A stretch of 64,000 nucleotides of DNA from JANMDU01 sp031375105 (GCA_031375105.1 JANMHJ010000001.1:13060-77059); one strand, 5' to 3'; positions 1 through 9,063 are shown, numbered from the stretch's first letter. The notes: generated from the letters alone by a model not told the origin. A program made the numbers and translations.

Positions 1-974
1 CCAAACTGCTGCTAGAGACCACGCCCAGTGGCCAACAGCGCTGCACCGGTGTGCAGGTGTGGAACGGCAAAGAAATGATCACAGCGCATGCCACGGGCGA
101 GGTGATTTTGAGCGCAGGCGCGGTCGGCAGCCCGCAGATTTTGCAGCTCTCTGGCATTGGCGATGCACCTGCTTTGAAAGAGGCTGGTATTGAGCCGCTG
201 GTCGATTTGAAAGGCGTGGGTGCGAATCTACAAGACCATCTGCAAATTCGCGCGGTTTACAAAGTGCAGGGCGTGAAAACGCTCAACACGATGGCGAATT
301 CTCTGTGGGGCAAGGCCATGATCGGCTTGGAATACGCGCTCAAACGCACCGGTCCGATGAGCATGGCGCCCAGCCAACTCGGCGCTTTCACACGTTCTGA
401 TCCATCGCAGCCCTATGCGAATTTGGAATATCATGTGCAGCCGCTCTCACTCGATGCGTTTGGCGAGCCGCTGCACAATTTCCCCGCGTTCACAGCCAGC
501 GTCTGCAATCTCAATCCCACCAGTCGCGGCAGCATTTCTCTCAGAACCAACAGCTTTGAAGATGCACCCGCGATTGCGCCGAATTACCTCAGCACAGAGG
601 CTGACCGCAAAGTGGCTGCCGACAGCCTGCGCGTCACACGCCGCATTGCTGAGCAGCCCGCGCTGGCGAAATACAAGCCCGAAGAATTCAAACCCGGTGG
701 GCAATACCAAAGCGATGCAGAGCTTGCAAAACTAGCGGGCGATATCGCCACCACGATTTTTCATCCCGTTGGCACGGCCAAGATGGGGTGTGACGGCGAT
801 GCAACAGCGGTTGTGGATTCCCGCCTGCGCGTGCGCGATGGCAAGGGTGGACTGATCGCAGGTCTGCGTGTGGTGGATGCCAGCGTGATGCCCAGCATCA
901 CCAGCGGCAACACCAACTCGCCCACCCTCATGATCGCCGAGAAGGCCGCTCGTTGGATCGCCAAAGGCATGTGA
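1..974 (+). CDS. GMC-family FAD oxidoreductase (choline dehydrogenase-like), 5' end cut by window
   Basis: The frame is open from base 3, so the N-terminal FAD-binding part lies outside the window and 323 residues are visible. The GMC signature 2 is present as SAGAVGSPQILQLSGIG. The C-terminal region carries HPVGTAKMG, which holds the catalytic histidine of the family, and the closing block RVVDASVMPSITSGNTNSPT. GMC enzymes oxidise alcohols such as choline, aryl or alkyl alcohols with FAD; the substrate cannot be told from this half. It converges on the next gene across a two-way terminator. Confidence 0.9.
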   Translation, partial: KLLLETTPSGQQRCTGVQVWNGKEMITAHATGEVILSAGAVGSPQILQLSGIGDAPALKEAGIEPLVDLKGVGANLQDHLQIRAVYKVQGVKTLNTMANSLWGKAMIGLEYALKRTGPMSMAPSQLGAFTRSDPSQPYANLEYHVQPLSLDAFGEPLHNFPAFTASVCNLNPTSRGSISLRTNSFEDAPAIAPNYLSTEADRKVAADSLRVTRRIAEQPALAKYKPEEFKPGGQYQSDAELAKLAGDIATTIFHPVGTAKMGCDGDATAVVDSRLRVRDGKGGLIAGLRVVDASVMPSITSGNTNSPTLMIAEKAARWIAKGM

Positions 975-982
975 TCCGTGCG

Positions 983-1042
983 TGGATTGACAGCGTATGA
1001 AAGCAGCAGGGAAAATCCCGATAGCGCAATACTGTCAATCCA
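983..1042. other. 11-bp inverted repeat after the GMC gene
   Basis: TGGATTGACAG at 983-993 is matched exactly by CTGTCAATCCA at 1032-1042, leaving a 38-base loop. It starts nine bases after the stop codon, so it may fold in the 3' end of the transcript. No T-run follows, so it is not a standard terminator. Confidence 0.4.
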
Positions 1043-1141
1043 TTTACATTGTCACCACTTCTGCCTGAGATACTTAGGCTTGAGGGCTTGAGGAGACACA
1101 AAGAGTAGTACGGATCGATCACCTGCGGCCATCTACACAGC

Positions 1142-1171
1142 AAAAAGCCAGCCTACCCGGCTGGCTTTTTT
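1142..1171. terminator. Bidirectional rho-independent terminator
   Basis: GCCAGCC (1147-1153) pairs with GGCTGGC (1159-1165) around a five-base loop, with an A-run before and a T-run after. It sits between the converging GMC oxidoreductase and GGDEF-like genes and would serve both. Confidence 0.85.
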
Positions 1172-1194
1172 CATGGGGGTTCATTCTGACTGGC

Positions 1195-2478
1195 TCAGCC
1201 CAACTCAGCCGCCTCCAGCGCCACACTCTTGCGTGAATAGCCATCCAGAATTGCTGCGCGTGAATTGAATTTTCTGGAAGCCAGCGCCAGCTCAGCAGCT
1301 TCGTGAAGCACATCTTGCGCCATCGAAAAGCTGTCAAATTCGCCCGCATGGGAGGTGTTCATATGGCCACGACGTGCCTCACGCCCGCTGGCCACGCGTG
1401 AAACGCCCACGCCAATATCCGCACGAAATTCGCGCGGATCGCTACTGAAGGCATTGAGCATATAGGGCCTGCGCACACCCGCAGTCAAGCGTAAGCCCAG
1501 AGTACGCAAATAGCTGGGTTGCTTGACGCTGTCCAGCACCACCACAAAACTGGTATCGCTGTAGCGGCCCACCACGGCGGCATCGCTGGCCTGCTGACGG
1601 ATGCGCGTCGCCATGCCATAAATCACCTGCTCCAAGCCGTTGTGGCCAAACTCCTGCCGCAGCACGGCGGTGTTGTAGATCTCTACGCAAATCACCGCCA
1701 ATTCTTTGCGGTTTCTGCGTGCGCGTGCAATGGAGTCATCCACCCGGCGAATAAAAGCGGCCCCGGTCAACAACTGGGTCAGCAGATCTTTCTCCCGGCT
1801 GGCCGCCAATGCGCGACTCATCCGGCGATGCATCGCATAGCGCCGCTTCATCGTATGGCAAATCAACACAACATAGAGCGCTGCGCACAAGGCGGCCAAG
1901 CCTTGTAAAAGCAGATTGCCATAAATCGCATGAAGCGCGGTCCCAAACAAGCCCATCACCGCAAAAATCATGGCTGCACAGGCCAGTGTCATAGGCATAG
2001 CAAAGCGATCACCCAGCAGCCAAGCGCGAAGCGCGAACCAAAATGCCATCACCGATGCGCCCGTCACCACCAAGCCCACCAGCTCCACTGCTTGTTGTAG
2101 GTCAGGCCAGAACTGCGCCAACAACAAACTCAGGCACACCAGCATCACCGCCAGCATGCCTCCGTCCACAATCGCATCGCGTTGCGCGGCACGCAGAAAA
2201 TTACGCAAACCCATTGCAGCATAGGCGCTCGATAATGCGCTCAAAGCCATCACCCAGCGCAACTCCGAGGTCTTGGACATCCCGGGCATCAGCTGCGCAG
2301 CCAAGCCACTGCTAAACACGATAAACCATGCGCACAGCAACACAAAACCCACCACTTGCAAACCTCTGAACGACCGGTTGTAAGCGGCATAGAACAAAGT
2401 CAAGCAAGTGTAGGAAAAGTAGATGCCTACACAGCCACTCCACAAAACGATTTCCAGATCAGTCACTGCAGTCTCCAC
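1195..2478 (-). CDS. Membrane protein with degenerate GGDEF domain
   Basis: The 427-residue protein has about six hydrophobic segments in residues 8-210, a basic stretch (KRRYAMHRRM), then a GGDEF-like domain from about 225. The domain keeps the overall fold cues (DLLTQLLTGAAF at 231-242), but the active-site loop reads GRYSDTSF at 304-311 in place of G-G-D/E-E-F. The metal-binding aspartate region also reads VEIYN. It therefore should not make cyclic-di-GMP and more likely senses or scaffolds at the inner membrane. No EAL domain follows. The gene stands alone between a terminator and a LysR gene. Confidence 0.8.
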   Translation of the reverse strand: METAVTDLEIVLWSGCVGIYFSYTCLTLFYAAYNRSFRGLQVVGFVLLCAWFIVFSSGLAAQLMPGMSKTSELRWVMALSALSSAYAAMGLRNFLRAAQRDAIVDGGMLAVMLVCLSLLLAQFWPDLQQAVELVGLVVTGASVMAFWFALRAWLLGDRFAMPMTLACAAMIFAVMGLFGTALHAIYGNLLLQGLAALCAALYVVLICHTMKRRYAMHRRMSRALAASREKDLLTQLLTGAAFIRRVDDSIARARRNRKELAVICVEIYNTAVLRQEFGHNGLEQVIYGMATRIRQQASDAAVVGRYSDTSFVVVLDSVKQPSYLRTLGLRLTAGVRRPYMLNAFSSDPREFRADIGVGVSRVASGREARRGHMNTSHAGEFDSFSMAQDVLHEAAELALASRKFNSRAAILDGYSRKSVALEAAELG

Positions 2479-2601
2479 TGAGTTTGATTCTGTGGCGAAA
2501 CGAAGATGTTGTTTTTAAAGTCATTTGAAACATATTTTATTCGCTACAAGCTCTGTGGGCGCAATCTCCAGATGAATGGCATCACCACCGGAAGATTGGA
2601 A

Positions 2602-3507
2602 TCAGCGCTGCCAAAAACTAGTCTGCGCATAGTGATGCTTCAAGAAATCCACCCAGAGGCGCACACGCAGCGGCAAATGTTTGCGCTGCGGAAACACCGC
2701 ATAAATGCCGTTGGGCGGCGCAGCAAAATCATTGAGCAGGCTGACCAGCTGGCCGCTTTCAATCTCACGCGCCACTTCCCACGTGCTGCGCCATGCAATG
2801 CCATGACCTGCCAAACACCAATCATGCAAAACCTGCCCATCGGAACAATCCAGCGGCCCGCCCGGGCGCACATGCTCGACCTGCCCGTCCACTGCAAAAG
2901 CCCAGCCGCGCGATTGCGAAGCGTCTGATGAAAGCATCAGGCAATCATGTTTGTGCAAATCTTGCGGATGCTCAGGCCTGCGTTGGCGCTGTAAATAAGC
3001 GGGCGCGGCGACGCACAACCGGCGGTTGTCAGCCAAGCGCACACTGACCAGCGAAGAATCAGGCAAATCGCCCACACGCACCGCGCAGTCAAAGCCTTCA
3101 GCCGCAATATCCACCACGCGATCCGACAAATTCAGCGAGATCGTCACGTCGCCATGCTGTTGGCGAAATTGCGGCACCAGTGGCGCCACATGCCGGCGGC
3201 CAAATCCAGCCGGCGCGGTGATCCGCAAATGCCCACTGGCTTTGACACCCCCCGCACTCACGCTGGCTTCGGCGTTGGATAAATCAGCAAGCAAACGCTG
3301 ACAATCCTCCAAAAACGCGCTGCCCTCATGCGTCAGACAGATGCGCCGCGTGGTGCGCACCATCAGCTTCACGCCGAGGCGCTCTTCCAATGCATCCAGC
3401 CTACGCCCTATGATGGCAGCGGCCACGCCCTCTGCTTGCGCAGCAGCAGTGAGGCTGCCTTTGGCGACGACGGCGACAAAGGTTTCTAGTTGCTTGAATT
3501 TGTCCAC
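2602..3507 (-). CDS. LysR-family transcriptional regulator
   Basis: This 301-residue protein has the LysR N-terminal helix-turn-helix (residues 5-64, LETFVAVVAKGSLTAAA then RRLDALEERLGVKLMVRTTR) and a periplasmic-binding-like effector domain from about 90. The pattern LRITAPAGFGRRHVAPLVPQF is typical of the AaeR/DmlR-like group. It stands alone; neither neighbour is divergently transcribed from it, so the target is unknown. The length is normal. Confidence 0.92.
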   Translation of the reverse strand: MDKFKQLETFVAVVAKGSLTAAAQAEGVAAAIIGRRLDALEERLGVKLMVRTTRRICLTHEGSAFLEDCQRLLADLSNAEASVSAGGVKASGHLRITAPAGFGRRHVAPLVPQFRQQHGDVTISLNLSDRVVDIAAEGFDCAVRVGDLPDSSLVSVRLADNRRLCVAAPAYLQRQRRPEHPQDLHKHDCLMLSSDASQSRGWAFAVDGQVEHVRPGGPLDCSDGQVLHDWCLAGHGIAWRSTWEVAREIESGQLVSLLNDFAAPPNGIYAVFPQRKHLPLRVRLWVDFLKHHYAQTSFWQR

Positions 3508-3568
3508 AGCCTATTATGAATCTAGCGGTGATCGTTGATTCTTAGGTGTGCTTATATCGCAAGCAAGC

Positions 3569-3608
3569 GCTATCAATAAAATAGCAAACTAAGCACAATA
3601 TATAACGG
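3569..3608 (+). repeat. Interspersed palindromic repeat, copy 1
   Basis: The copy begins GCTAT, returns as ATAGC after a short AT-rich loop, and ends TATAACGG. The central TGCGCA is altered to AAGCACA. It is intergenic, between the stop of purB and the start of the LysR gene. Strand + here means the palindromic end is read first. Confidence 0.75.
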
Positions 3609-3633
3609 AAAACTGCCCAATACCCTCAAAATT

Positions 3634-5007
3634 TCAAGCCCGCAAAGCCAGTTGAACAGCCAAACCAATATAGCTGCCCGGTGTCATGGCAAGTAATCGC
3701 TCTTTGTCTGCCTCAGGAATTGCCAGCGAGCGAATCAGCGCATGCAAATCTTCTTTGAGAACGACCTTACCGCGCGTCACTTCTTTGAGCTTTTCATAAG
3801 CCCCAGCCACGTTGTAGCGGCGCATCACGGTTTGAATCGGCTCGGCCAGCACTTCCCAACTTGTATCCAAATCCAGTGCCAGCGCTTCTTCGTTCAGCTC
3901 CAGTTTATTGAGGCCAACGAGTAAAGATTGATAAGCGAGCACCGCATAACCGAGCGCCACGCCCATGTTGCGCAGCACGGTGGAGTCGGTCAAATCACGC
4001 TGCCAGCGGGAAATCGGCAGCTTCTCAGACAAATGGCGCAGCAGCGCATTGGCCAATCCCAAATTGCCTTCGGCATTTTCAAAATCAATCGGGTTGACTT
4101 TGTGCGGCATCGTTGACGAGCCGATTTCGCCAGCTTTCAAGCGCTGCTTGAAATAGCCCAGCGAAATGTAGCCCCACACGTCACGGGCGAAGTCAACAAG
4201 AATAGTGTCGGCGCGAGCGACCGCATCAAACAGCTCGGCCATGTAATCGTGCGGCTCGATCTGAATGCTGTAGGGCTGAAACGTGAGCCCCAAATCGCGC
4301 TCGATCACGCGGCGCGAGAAAGCTTCCCAATCCACCTCTGGGTAAGCCGCCAAATGTGCATTGAAATTGCCCACCGCGCCATTCATCTTGGCCATGAGCT
4401 TCACACTCGCGATGCGCTCGCGTGCTGCGGCGAGGCGCACGAGGACGTTGGCGATTTCTTTACCCACTGTGGTCGGCGTGGCCGTCTGCCCATGTGTGCG
4501 GCTGAGCATCGGCACAGCGGCAAACTGGTGCGCCATCTCGCGCAGTTTCTTTGTCAATGCATCAAGAGCAGGCAGCAGCACTTGCTCACGTGCGCTGCAC
4601 AGTTGTAGCGCATGCGAGGTGTTGTTGATGTCTTCACTGGTGCAGGCGAAATGCACATACTCAGAAGCTGCCTCTAATACTGCACGGCCTTTGAATTGCG
4701 CCTTGATCCAGTATTCCACCGCTTTCACATCATGGTTCGTGGTTTTCTCAATTTCTTTGATCGCCAGCGCATCGGCCTCAGAAAATTGGCTCACCAAACT
4801 TTGTAGATACGTGCGCTCAACCGCAGGCAAGGGCGCAAATTCAGGCAAGCCCGCGTCAGACAGCGCAATAAACCAAGCCACCTCCACCTGCACACGCCGA
4901 TGCATATAGCCCAGCTCGCTCATGAGCGGGCGCAGGCTGGCGAGTTTGTTGCCATAGCGACCGTCGAGCGGTGAGAGGGCATTGATGGGTTGGAGAGTTT
5001 GGGACAT
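3634..5007 (-). CDS. purB: Adenylosuccinate lyase
   Basis: PurB splits SAICAR to AICAR and adenylosuccinate to AMP, both releasing fumarate, in cytosolic purine synthesis. The 457-residue length matches the Escherichia coli enzyme. The N-terminus LSPLDGRYGNKL and the fumarase/aspartase superfamily signature GSSTMPHKVNP (about residue 295) are present, as is the catalytic TSEDINN loop with its upstream H. The gene is monocistronic. A perfect 18-bp palindrome with a PurR-like core lies 68 bases upstream of the start codon and may control it. Confidence 0.97.
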   Translation of the reverse strand: MSQTLQPINALSPLDGRYGNKLASLRPLMSELGYMHRRVQVEVAWFIALSDAGLPEFAPLPAVERTYLQSLVSQFSEADALAIKEIEKTTNHDVKAVEYWIKAQFKGRAVLEAASEYVHFACTSEDINNTSHALQLCSAREQVLLPALDALTKKLREMAHQFAAVPMLSRTHGQTATPTTVGKEIANVLVRLAAARERIASVKLMAKMNGAVGNFNAHLAAYPEVDWEAFSRRVIERDLGLTFQPYSIQIEPHDYMAELFDAVARADTILVDFARDVWGYISLGYFKQRLKAGEIGSSTMPHKVNPIDFENAEGNLGLANALLRHLSEKLPISRWQRDLTDSTVLRNMGVALGYAVLAYQSLLVGLNKLELNEEALALDLDTSWEVLAEPIQTVMRRYNVAGAYEKLKEVTRGKVVLKEDLHALIRSLAIPEADKERLLAMTPGSYIGLAVQLALRA

Positions 5008-5074
5008 GCGAAATCTTTGTTCTGAGCAGGTTGGGTTAACCCTCTGATTCTAAAAGCCCTACGTGATGAGGGTG

Positions 5075-5092
5075 TACACAAGCGCTTGTGTA
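5075..5092. promoter_or_regulatory. Perfect 18-bp palindrome upstream of purB
   Basis: TACACAAGCGCTTGTGTA is its own reverse complement. Its centre (CAAGCGCTTG, with a central CG) has the look of LacI/PurR-family operators such as ACGCAAACGTTTGCGT. It lies 68 bases upstream of purB and about 280 bases upstream of the divergent fasciclin gene. A role as an operator is inferred. Confidence 0.5.
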
Positions 5093-5112
5093 TCGCTTTG
5101 CAAATCTTTAAC

Positions 5113-5153
5113 GCTACTATTTATATAGCAAACTATGCTTTATAAATAAGGGC
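5113..5153 (+). repeat. Interspersed palindromic repeat, copy 2
   Basis: GCTA..ATATAGCAAACTATGC..TATAAATAAGGGC follows the repeat plan with an altered TATAA end. It lies in the 366-base gap between purB and the divergent fasciclin gene. The rest of that gap is AT-rich and probably holds promoters, but no clear -35/-10 pair could be fixed. Confidence 0.7.
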
Positions 5154-5373
5154 AATCAGCCTTTTTATTTCGAAAAACTGTTTGTCACGTACTGCTAAAT
5201 GCATCACGAAGTAACTGCTTAATCTTAATTAATACTTGTCAGTACTTAAAAAGAATAATTGGTATATAGTTCTCTCACTGGCTGCTTTGGTATTGACTTC
5301 AGCCTAGTGCAGATCGCTTGGAAGAGCGCTGCGAATCCTCAAACCAACGCTTCAACCCTTGAAAGGAAGCACC

Positions 5374-5829
5374 ATGAAAAAATCCCTCCTCGCCCTCGCT
5401 TTAGGCATTGGCATGTCTGTCAGCGCATTCGCTGCTGATATCGTTGATACCGCTGTCAAAGCTGGTAATTTCAAGACCTTGGTCGCTGCAGTTCAAGCTG
5501 CTGGCTTGGTCGACACTTTGAAAGGCACGGGCCCATTCACTGTGTTTGCTCCTACTGACGAAGCCTTCGCCAAAATTCCGAAGGCAACGCTGGATGCTTT
5601 GTTGAAAGACAAAGCTGCCTTAAGCAAAATTTTGACGTATCACGTTGTCTCTGGCAAAGTGATGGCTAAGGATGTGAAGGCTGGCATGGTCAAGACGGTG
5701 CAGGGTCAAGAGATCACTTTAGCGACCACTGGTGGCGTGACGGTCAACGGCGCTAAAGTTGTGGCTGCCGATGTGGCTGCCAGCAATGGCGTGATCCATG
5801 CGATTGATACCGTGATCATGCCCAAGTAA
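5374..5829 (+). CDS. Secreted fasciclin-domain protein
   Basis: The 151-residue protein begins with a clear Sec signal peptide (MKKSLLALALGIGMSVSAFA, cut near residue 20) and is then a single fasciclin (FAS1) domain. FAS1 hallmarks GPFTVFAPTDEAFAKIP, LTYHVVSGKV and NGVIHAIDTVIMP are all present. Such proteins are periplasmic or extracellular and are linked to adhesion. The ATG was chosen because AAAGGAAG sits just upstream; an in-frame TTG fifteen bases earlier lacks this. The gene stands alone and is followed by a REP-like palindrome. Confidence 0.93.
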   Translation: MKKSLLALALGIGMSVSAFAADIVDTAVKAGNFKTLVAAVQAAGLVDTLKGTGPFTVFAPTDEAFAKIPKATLDALLKDKAALSKILTYHVVSGKVMAKDVKAGMVKTVQGQEITLATTGGVTVNGAKVVAADVAASNGVIHAIDTVIMPK

Positions 5830-5863
5830 GCTGTTTTCTGCCTCAACTTGAGAGGTTTGAAAT

Positions 5864-5909
5864 GTTCGCCCTGAGCTTGTTGAAGGTCTTCGACAAGCTC
5901 AGCCCGAAC
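5864..5909. repeat. REP-like inverted repeat
   Basis: GTTCGCCCTGAGCTTGTTGA (from 5864) faces an imperfect reverse complement ending CTCAGCCCGAAC at 5909. This TTCG-CCTGAGC-TTGTCGAAGG type is a common extragenic palindrome in proteobacteria. It lies in the 3' region between the converging fasciclin and argP genes and may act as a terminator or mRNA stabiliser. Confidence 0.7.
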
Positions 5910-5941
5910 GGGGTTGGGCGCAAACGATGGGCAAGACGGTT

Positions 5942-6856
5942 TTATCTCAGCCGATGCCTCGCGCCATCCGCGATGGCTTGCGTCAGGCCATCGAGCACAT
6001 TCGATTCCAAATTCCAGCAATGCCAATACAGCTGCACAGGCAGCGAAAAACCGGGCAGCATATTAACCAGCTCGCCGCTATCGAGCAAGGGCTGCACACT
6101 CATCTGGGGCAACACGCTCACGCCCCAGCCATCGCGCACCGCGCGCACCTGCGCTTGTGATCCGGGCACAAAGACTTGCCGCAAATTCACGCGCTTCAAG
6201 CCAAAGGCCTTGGCCACAAACTCAGTTTGCATATCGTCTTTGCGGTTAAACGCAACGAAGGGCATGCGCTGAAAATTATGCGCTGTGAGCCCATTTTTTA
6301 GATCAAATGGGCTGTTCTCCCTTATAGAATCTGCGCAGACTGCTATGTAATTCATAGCTCCCAATGGCACCACTTTACAGCCGCGCAAGGCCGCTTTGAG
6401 CGTGGTGACGCAGCCCAACACCTGGCCTTCGCGCAGCCATTCTTGCGTGAAATCTTGATCGTCGGTGATGATCTCCAGCGGCAGGCCTTCGCGCACCAAT
6501 GGGCCCAAGGCATCGAGCGCCCAGGTGGCGATGCTGTCGGCATTGATGGCAATGCTCACGCGCTCTTCCTCGCGAGCGCCGCTACCTGAAGGGGCCAAAT
6601 CTTTCAAATCACGCTCCAGATCGGCGCGCAAGAGGCGCATTTGCTTGGTGTGCTTCAAAAGTAGCTGCCCCGCCGATGTGGCTTTGAGTGGCCGGCTGCG
6701 CACGATCAGCACCGTGCCCACCTGCGCTTCCAGCGAGCGCAGCCGCTGCGAGACGGCCGATTGCGTGATCGACAAACGCACCGCAGCGCGTTCAAAACCG
6801 CCCTCTTCCACTATGGCGGCCAAGCATTCCAGAGCATCGGGATCAAAGGTACTCAT
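5942..6856 (-). CDS. argP: LysR-family regulator ArgP (IciA-like)
   Basis: The 304-residue protein matches the ArgP type: DPDALECLAAIVEEGGFERAA with ITQSAVSQRLRSLEAQVG as the helix-turn-helix, and PFVAFNRKDDMQTEF in the effector domain. In E. coli ArgP activates the arginine/lysine exporter argO. Here it is divergent from dadA, so it may also control amino-acid breakdown. The start MSTFDPDALE was preferred over a longer frame reaching 6913. Residues about 167-180 (MNYIAVCADSI) are encoded by a copy of the interspersed repeat, and this stretch looks about three residues longer than expected for the family. Confidence 0.85.
   Translation of the reverse strand: MSTFDPDALECLAAIVEEGGFERAAVRLSITQSAVSQRLRSLEAQVGTVLIVRSRPLKATSAGQLLLKHTKQMRLLRADLERDLKDLAPSGSGAREEERVSIAINADSIATWALDALGPLVREGLPLEIITDDQDFTQEWLREGQVLGCVTTLKAALRGCKVVPLGAMNYIAVCADSIRENSPFDLKNGLTAHNFQRMPFVAFNRKDDMQTEFVAKAFGLKRVNLRQVFVPGSQAQVRAVRDGWGVSVLPQMSVQPLLDSGELVNMLPGFSLPVQLYWHCWNLESNVLDGLTQAIADGARHRLR
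6319..6358 (-). repeat. Interspersed palindromic repeat, copy 3, inside argP
   Basis: CCCTTATAGAATCTGCGCAG, then TGCTATGTAATTCATAGC, is a near-consensus copy. It lies wholly within argP and is read in frame in the sense that gives I-A-V-C-A-D-S-I-R. Confidence 0.85.
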
Positions 6857-6934
6857 CATTAGCGTTTCTGATGTTAAAACGAAGAGTTTAATTTCGCTGT
6901 TAATGCGCGTCAAGATGCGGCATCATCCAAAACC

Positions 6935-8236
6935 ATGAAAACTCTAGTTTTAGGTGCCGGCATCATCGGCGTGAGCACAGCTTGGCATTTGCTGCAAAAC
7001 GGCCATGAAGTCGTCTTGGTGGATCGCCAAGATGAGGCAGCCAGCGAGACGAGCTTTGCCAATGCTGCGCAAATCTCAGTGAGCTACTGCGAGCCTTGGG
7101 CCAACAAAGATGCGCCCCTCAAAGCTTTGAAGTGGATGTTTTCTGACGAAGCGCCGCTGCTCTTTCGCCCGCAATTTCCTCTGGGCGCAGGTTGGCACCA
7201 ATACCGTTGGGGCTTGGAATTTTTAGCCAACTGCAATGACGCTGCATTTGAACGCAATGTGGCGCAAATCGTCGCGCTGGGCAGCTACAGCCATGCCGCT
7301 TTGAAAACCATCGTAGAACAAACCGGCATTGACTACAACCGCCTAGAAAAAGGCATTGCGCATATTTTTACCGACGAGCGCGCCTTCAGTGCGGCCAAGC
7401 AAGCCTCTGAATTGATGCGCCGCTATGGCGTGCAGCGCAAAGTGGTCAGCACAGATGAGCTGCTGCGCATTGAGCCTGCGTTTAAAAGCTTTGCCGCAAA
7501 CATCGTCGGCGGCACTTACACCGCCAGTGATGAATCGGGCGATGCCCGCGAATTCACGCGCCAGTTGGCACAGCGCTGCGGCCAACTCGGCTGCCAAATG
7601 CTGTTTGGCCACGACATCGTAGGTTTGGAAAAACGCCAAAATGCTATTGATTCAGTAGCACTCCGCGCAAGAAACACAAGGGCAGAACGTCAAATTCATG
7701 CCGATGCGGTGGTCGTGGCTTGCGGCAGCTATTCCGCACCACTGCTCAGAAGCGTGGGCGTGAATCTTCCCGTGTATCCGGGCAAAGGTTATAGCGTCAC
7801 GCTGCCACTTTTAAAGCCCGAGGCCGCGCCGCAGGTCTCCACCATCGACGACGAAAAGAAAATCGCCATGACGCGCCTAGGCAATTTCCTGCGCGTGGCC
7901 GGCACGATTGAAGTGGGCGGATATGACTTGAGCTTAGATACACCGCTGGCGCAAAAGCGCCTTGAGATGCTCTTAAAACGCATCGAAGCCATCCTCCCCG
8001 GCGTGGCCGACACGCGCACGCCCGCGCAAGGCGGCAACCCACAATACTGGTGCGGCCTGCGCCCCGCCACACCCACCAACATCCCCTTCATCGGCAAAAC
8101 CAAAGTGGGCAAGCTTTGGGTCAACACCGGCCACGGCACCTTGGGCTGGACGCACGGCGCAGGTTCTGGCAAAGCGATGGCTGAGCTGATTTCAGGACGC
8201 AAACCAGAGATGGCGTTTGATTGCTTGGGGAGTTGA
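6935..8236 (+). CDS. dadA: D-amino acid dehydrogenase small subunit
   Basis: DadA is an FAD enzyme at the inner membrane that deaminates D-amino acids, chiefly D-alanine, to 2-oxo acids and passes electrons to the respiratory chain. The 433 residues start with the dinucleotide-binding GAGIIGVSTAWHL, followed by ETSFANAAQIS and, near the end, the conserved WCGLRPATPTNIPFIG and NTGHGTLGWTHGAGSG. It is divergent from argP with 78 bases between starts, so regulation by ArgP is plausible. Residues about 237-250 (AIDSVALRARNTRA) coincide with a worn copy of the interspersed repeat. Confidence 0.93.
   Translation: MKTLVLGAGIIGVSTAWHLLQNGHEVVLVDRQDEAASETSFANAAQISVSYCEPWANKDAPLKALKWMFSDEAPLLFRPQFPLGAGWHQYRWGLEFLANCNDAAFERNVAQIVALGSYSHAALKTIVEQTGIDYNRLEKGIAHIFTDERAFSAAKQASELMRRYGVQRKVVSTDELLRIEPAFKSFAANIVGGTYTASDESGDAREFTRQLAQRCGQLGCQMLFGHDIVGLEKRQNAIDSVALRARNTRAERQIHADAVVVACGSYSAPLLRSVGVNLPVYPGKGYSVTLPLLKPEAAPQVSTIDDEKKIAMTRLGNFLRVAGTIEVGGYDLSLDTPLAQKRLEMLLKRIEAILPGVADTRTPAQGGNPQYWCGLRPATPTNIPFIGKTKVGKLWVNTGHGTLGWTHGAGSGKAMAELISGRKPEMAFDCLGS
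7643..7683 (+). repeat. Degenerate interspersed repeat, copy 4, inside dadA
   Basis: GCTATTGATTCAGTAGCACT then CCGCGCAAG..ACAAGGGC keeps the palindromic end, the CGCGCA centre and a GGGC end, but the TATAA is lost. It is in the same reading frame as the copies in argP, glcE and the dehalogenase gene. It could be an old insertion or chance similarity. Confidence 0.5.
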
Positions 8237-8253
8237 TACTTCTTCAGGCCAGA

Positions 8254-8925
8254 TCAATAAGCCGCAGCGCCTGAGCGGCCTTGGCTGGCTTGGTCTGCCA
8301 ACTGCCGCAAATCCAGCAACAGTTCCTGCCAAGCATTGACCCAAGCGCGGCTGGCGTGGCGGAAATGCTTTAATTTCTGGCCATCTTTGGGCCAATGCGA
8401 AACCGCCAATTCAAAATGATCCGCCAGCTGCGGGCGCTGGCAGTGCATCAACGCGCCCACATGAAGATGCTCGCCCACACCCTCGCAGCTCACGCGCACG
8501 ATGCTGCTGGCATGCGGCACATCGGGCAAGCTCAACGTCACGGCCTTGCTCCATTGGCTGCACGCCTGTGGATTCCAATGCGCTTGCATGCTAGCGCGTG
8601 CCTCTGGCTGCTGCATGCAAGCCTGCAAGCGCAGGCCAGTTGACGCAAACACCACCAAGCGGCCATGACTATCACAGCCCACAGCAAAGCTGCTGGCCTT
8701 CAAGCCCGTGGGCAACAAAATCGGATCCGCCCCTGCCAAACGCACAAAATTCCAAACGCAGCCATCGGGGCCAATCGCAAAACTGTCTTCCCGCTGATCG
8801 CTCTGCACGACCACAGTGCCTTGCCAAGTCACATGCTGCCCGAGCTGGAAGCTTGATCGCGCAGCCACAGACGTACTCTGCATGGGCATTTCAGCGGCGG
8901 CGGGGGTGTGAGGTGCAAGGAGCAT
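8254..8925 (-). CDS. Hypothetical protein
   Basis: This frame gives about 223 residues and I do not recognise the family. It contains a stretch rich in small and hydrophobic residues with an internal pattern (FAIGPDGCVWNFVRLAG, then FAVGCDSHGRLVVFASTG) that could be two blades of a beta-propeller-like fold; this is only a guess. No signal peptide or membrane segment is evident. It converges on dadA with an 18-base gap. The start is uncertain: a GTG at 8949 and ATGs at 8925 and 8889 are all possible and none has a strong ribosome site. Confidence 0.55.
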   Translation of the reverse strand: MLLAPHTPAAAEMPMQSTSVAARSSFQLGQHVTWQGTVVVQSDQREDSFAIGPDGCVWNFVRLAGADPILLPTGLKASSFAVGCDSHGRLVVFASTGLRLQACMQQPEARASMQAHWNPQACSQWSKAVTLSLPDVPHASSIVRVSCEGVGEHLHVGALMHCQRPQLADHFELAVSHWPKDGQKLKHFRHASRAWVNAWQELLLDLRQLADQASQGRSGAAAY

Positions 8926-9063
8926 GGGGCGGTACTTCTTTGGAATCACTGTTCAAGGAAACAGTTGCTGTAACAAGATTTGTATTGTGCCGGCAGGTAA
9001 ACTGAATGTCCTGAAAAAGTACTCCTTTTGACCTTAAAAATCCTGAAAACTACTGCTTACGCC

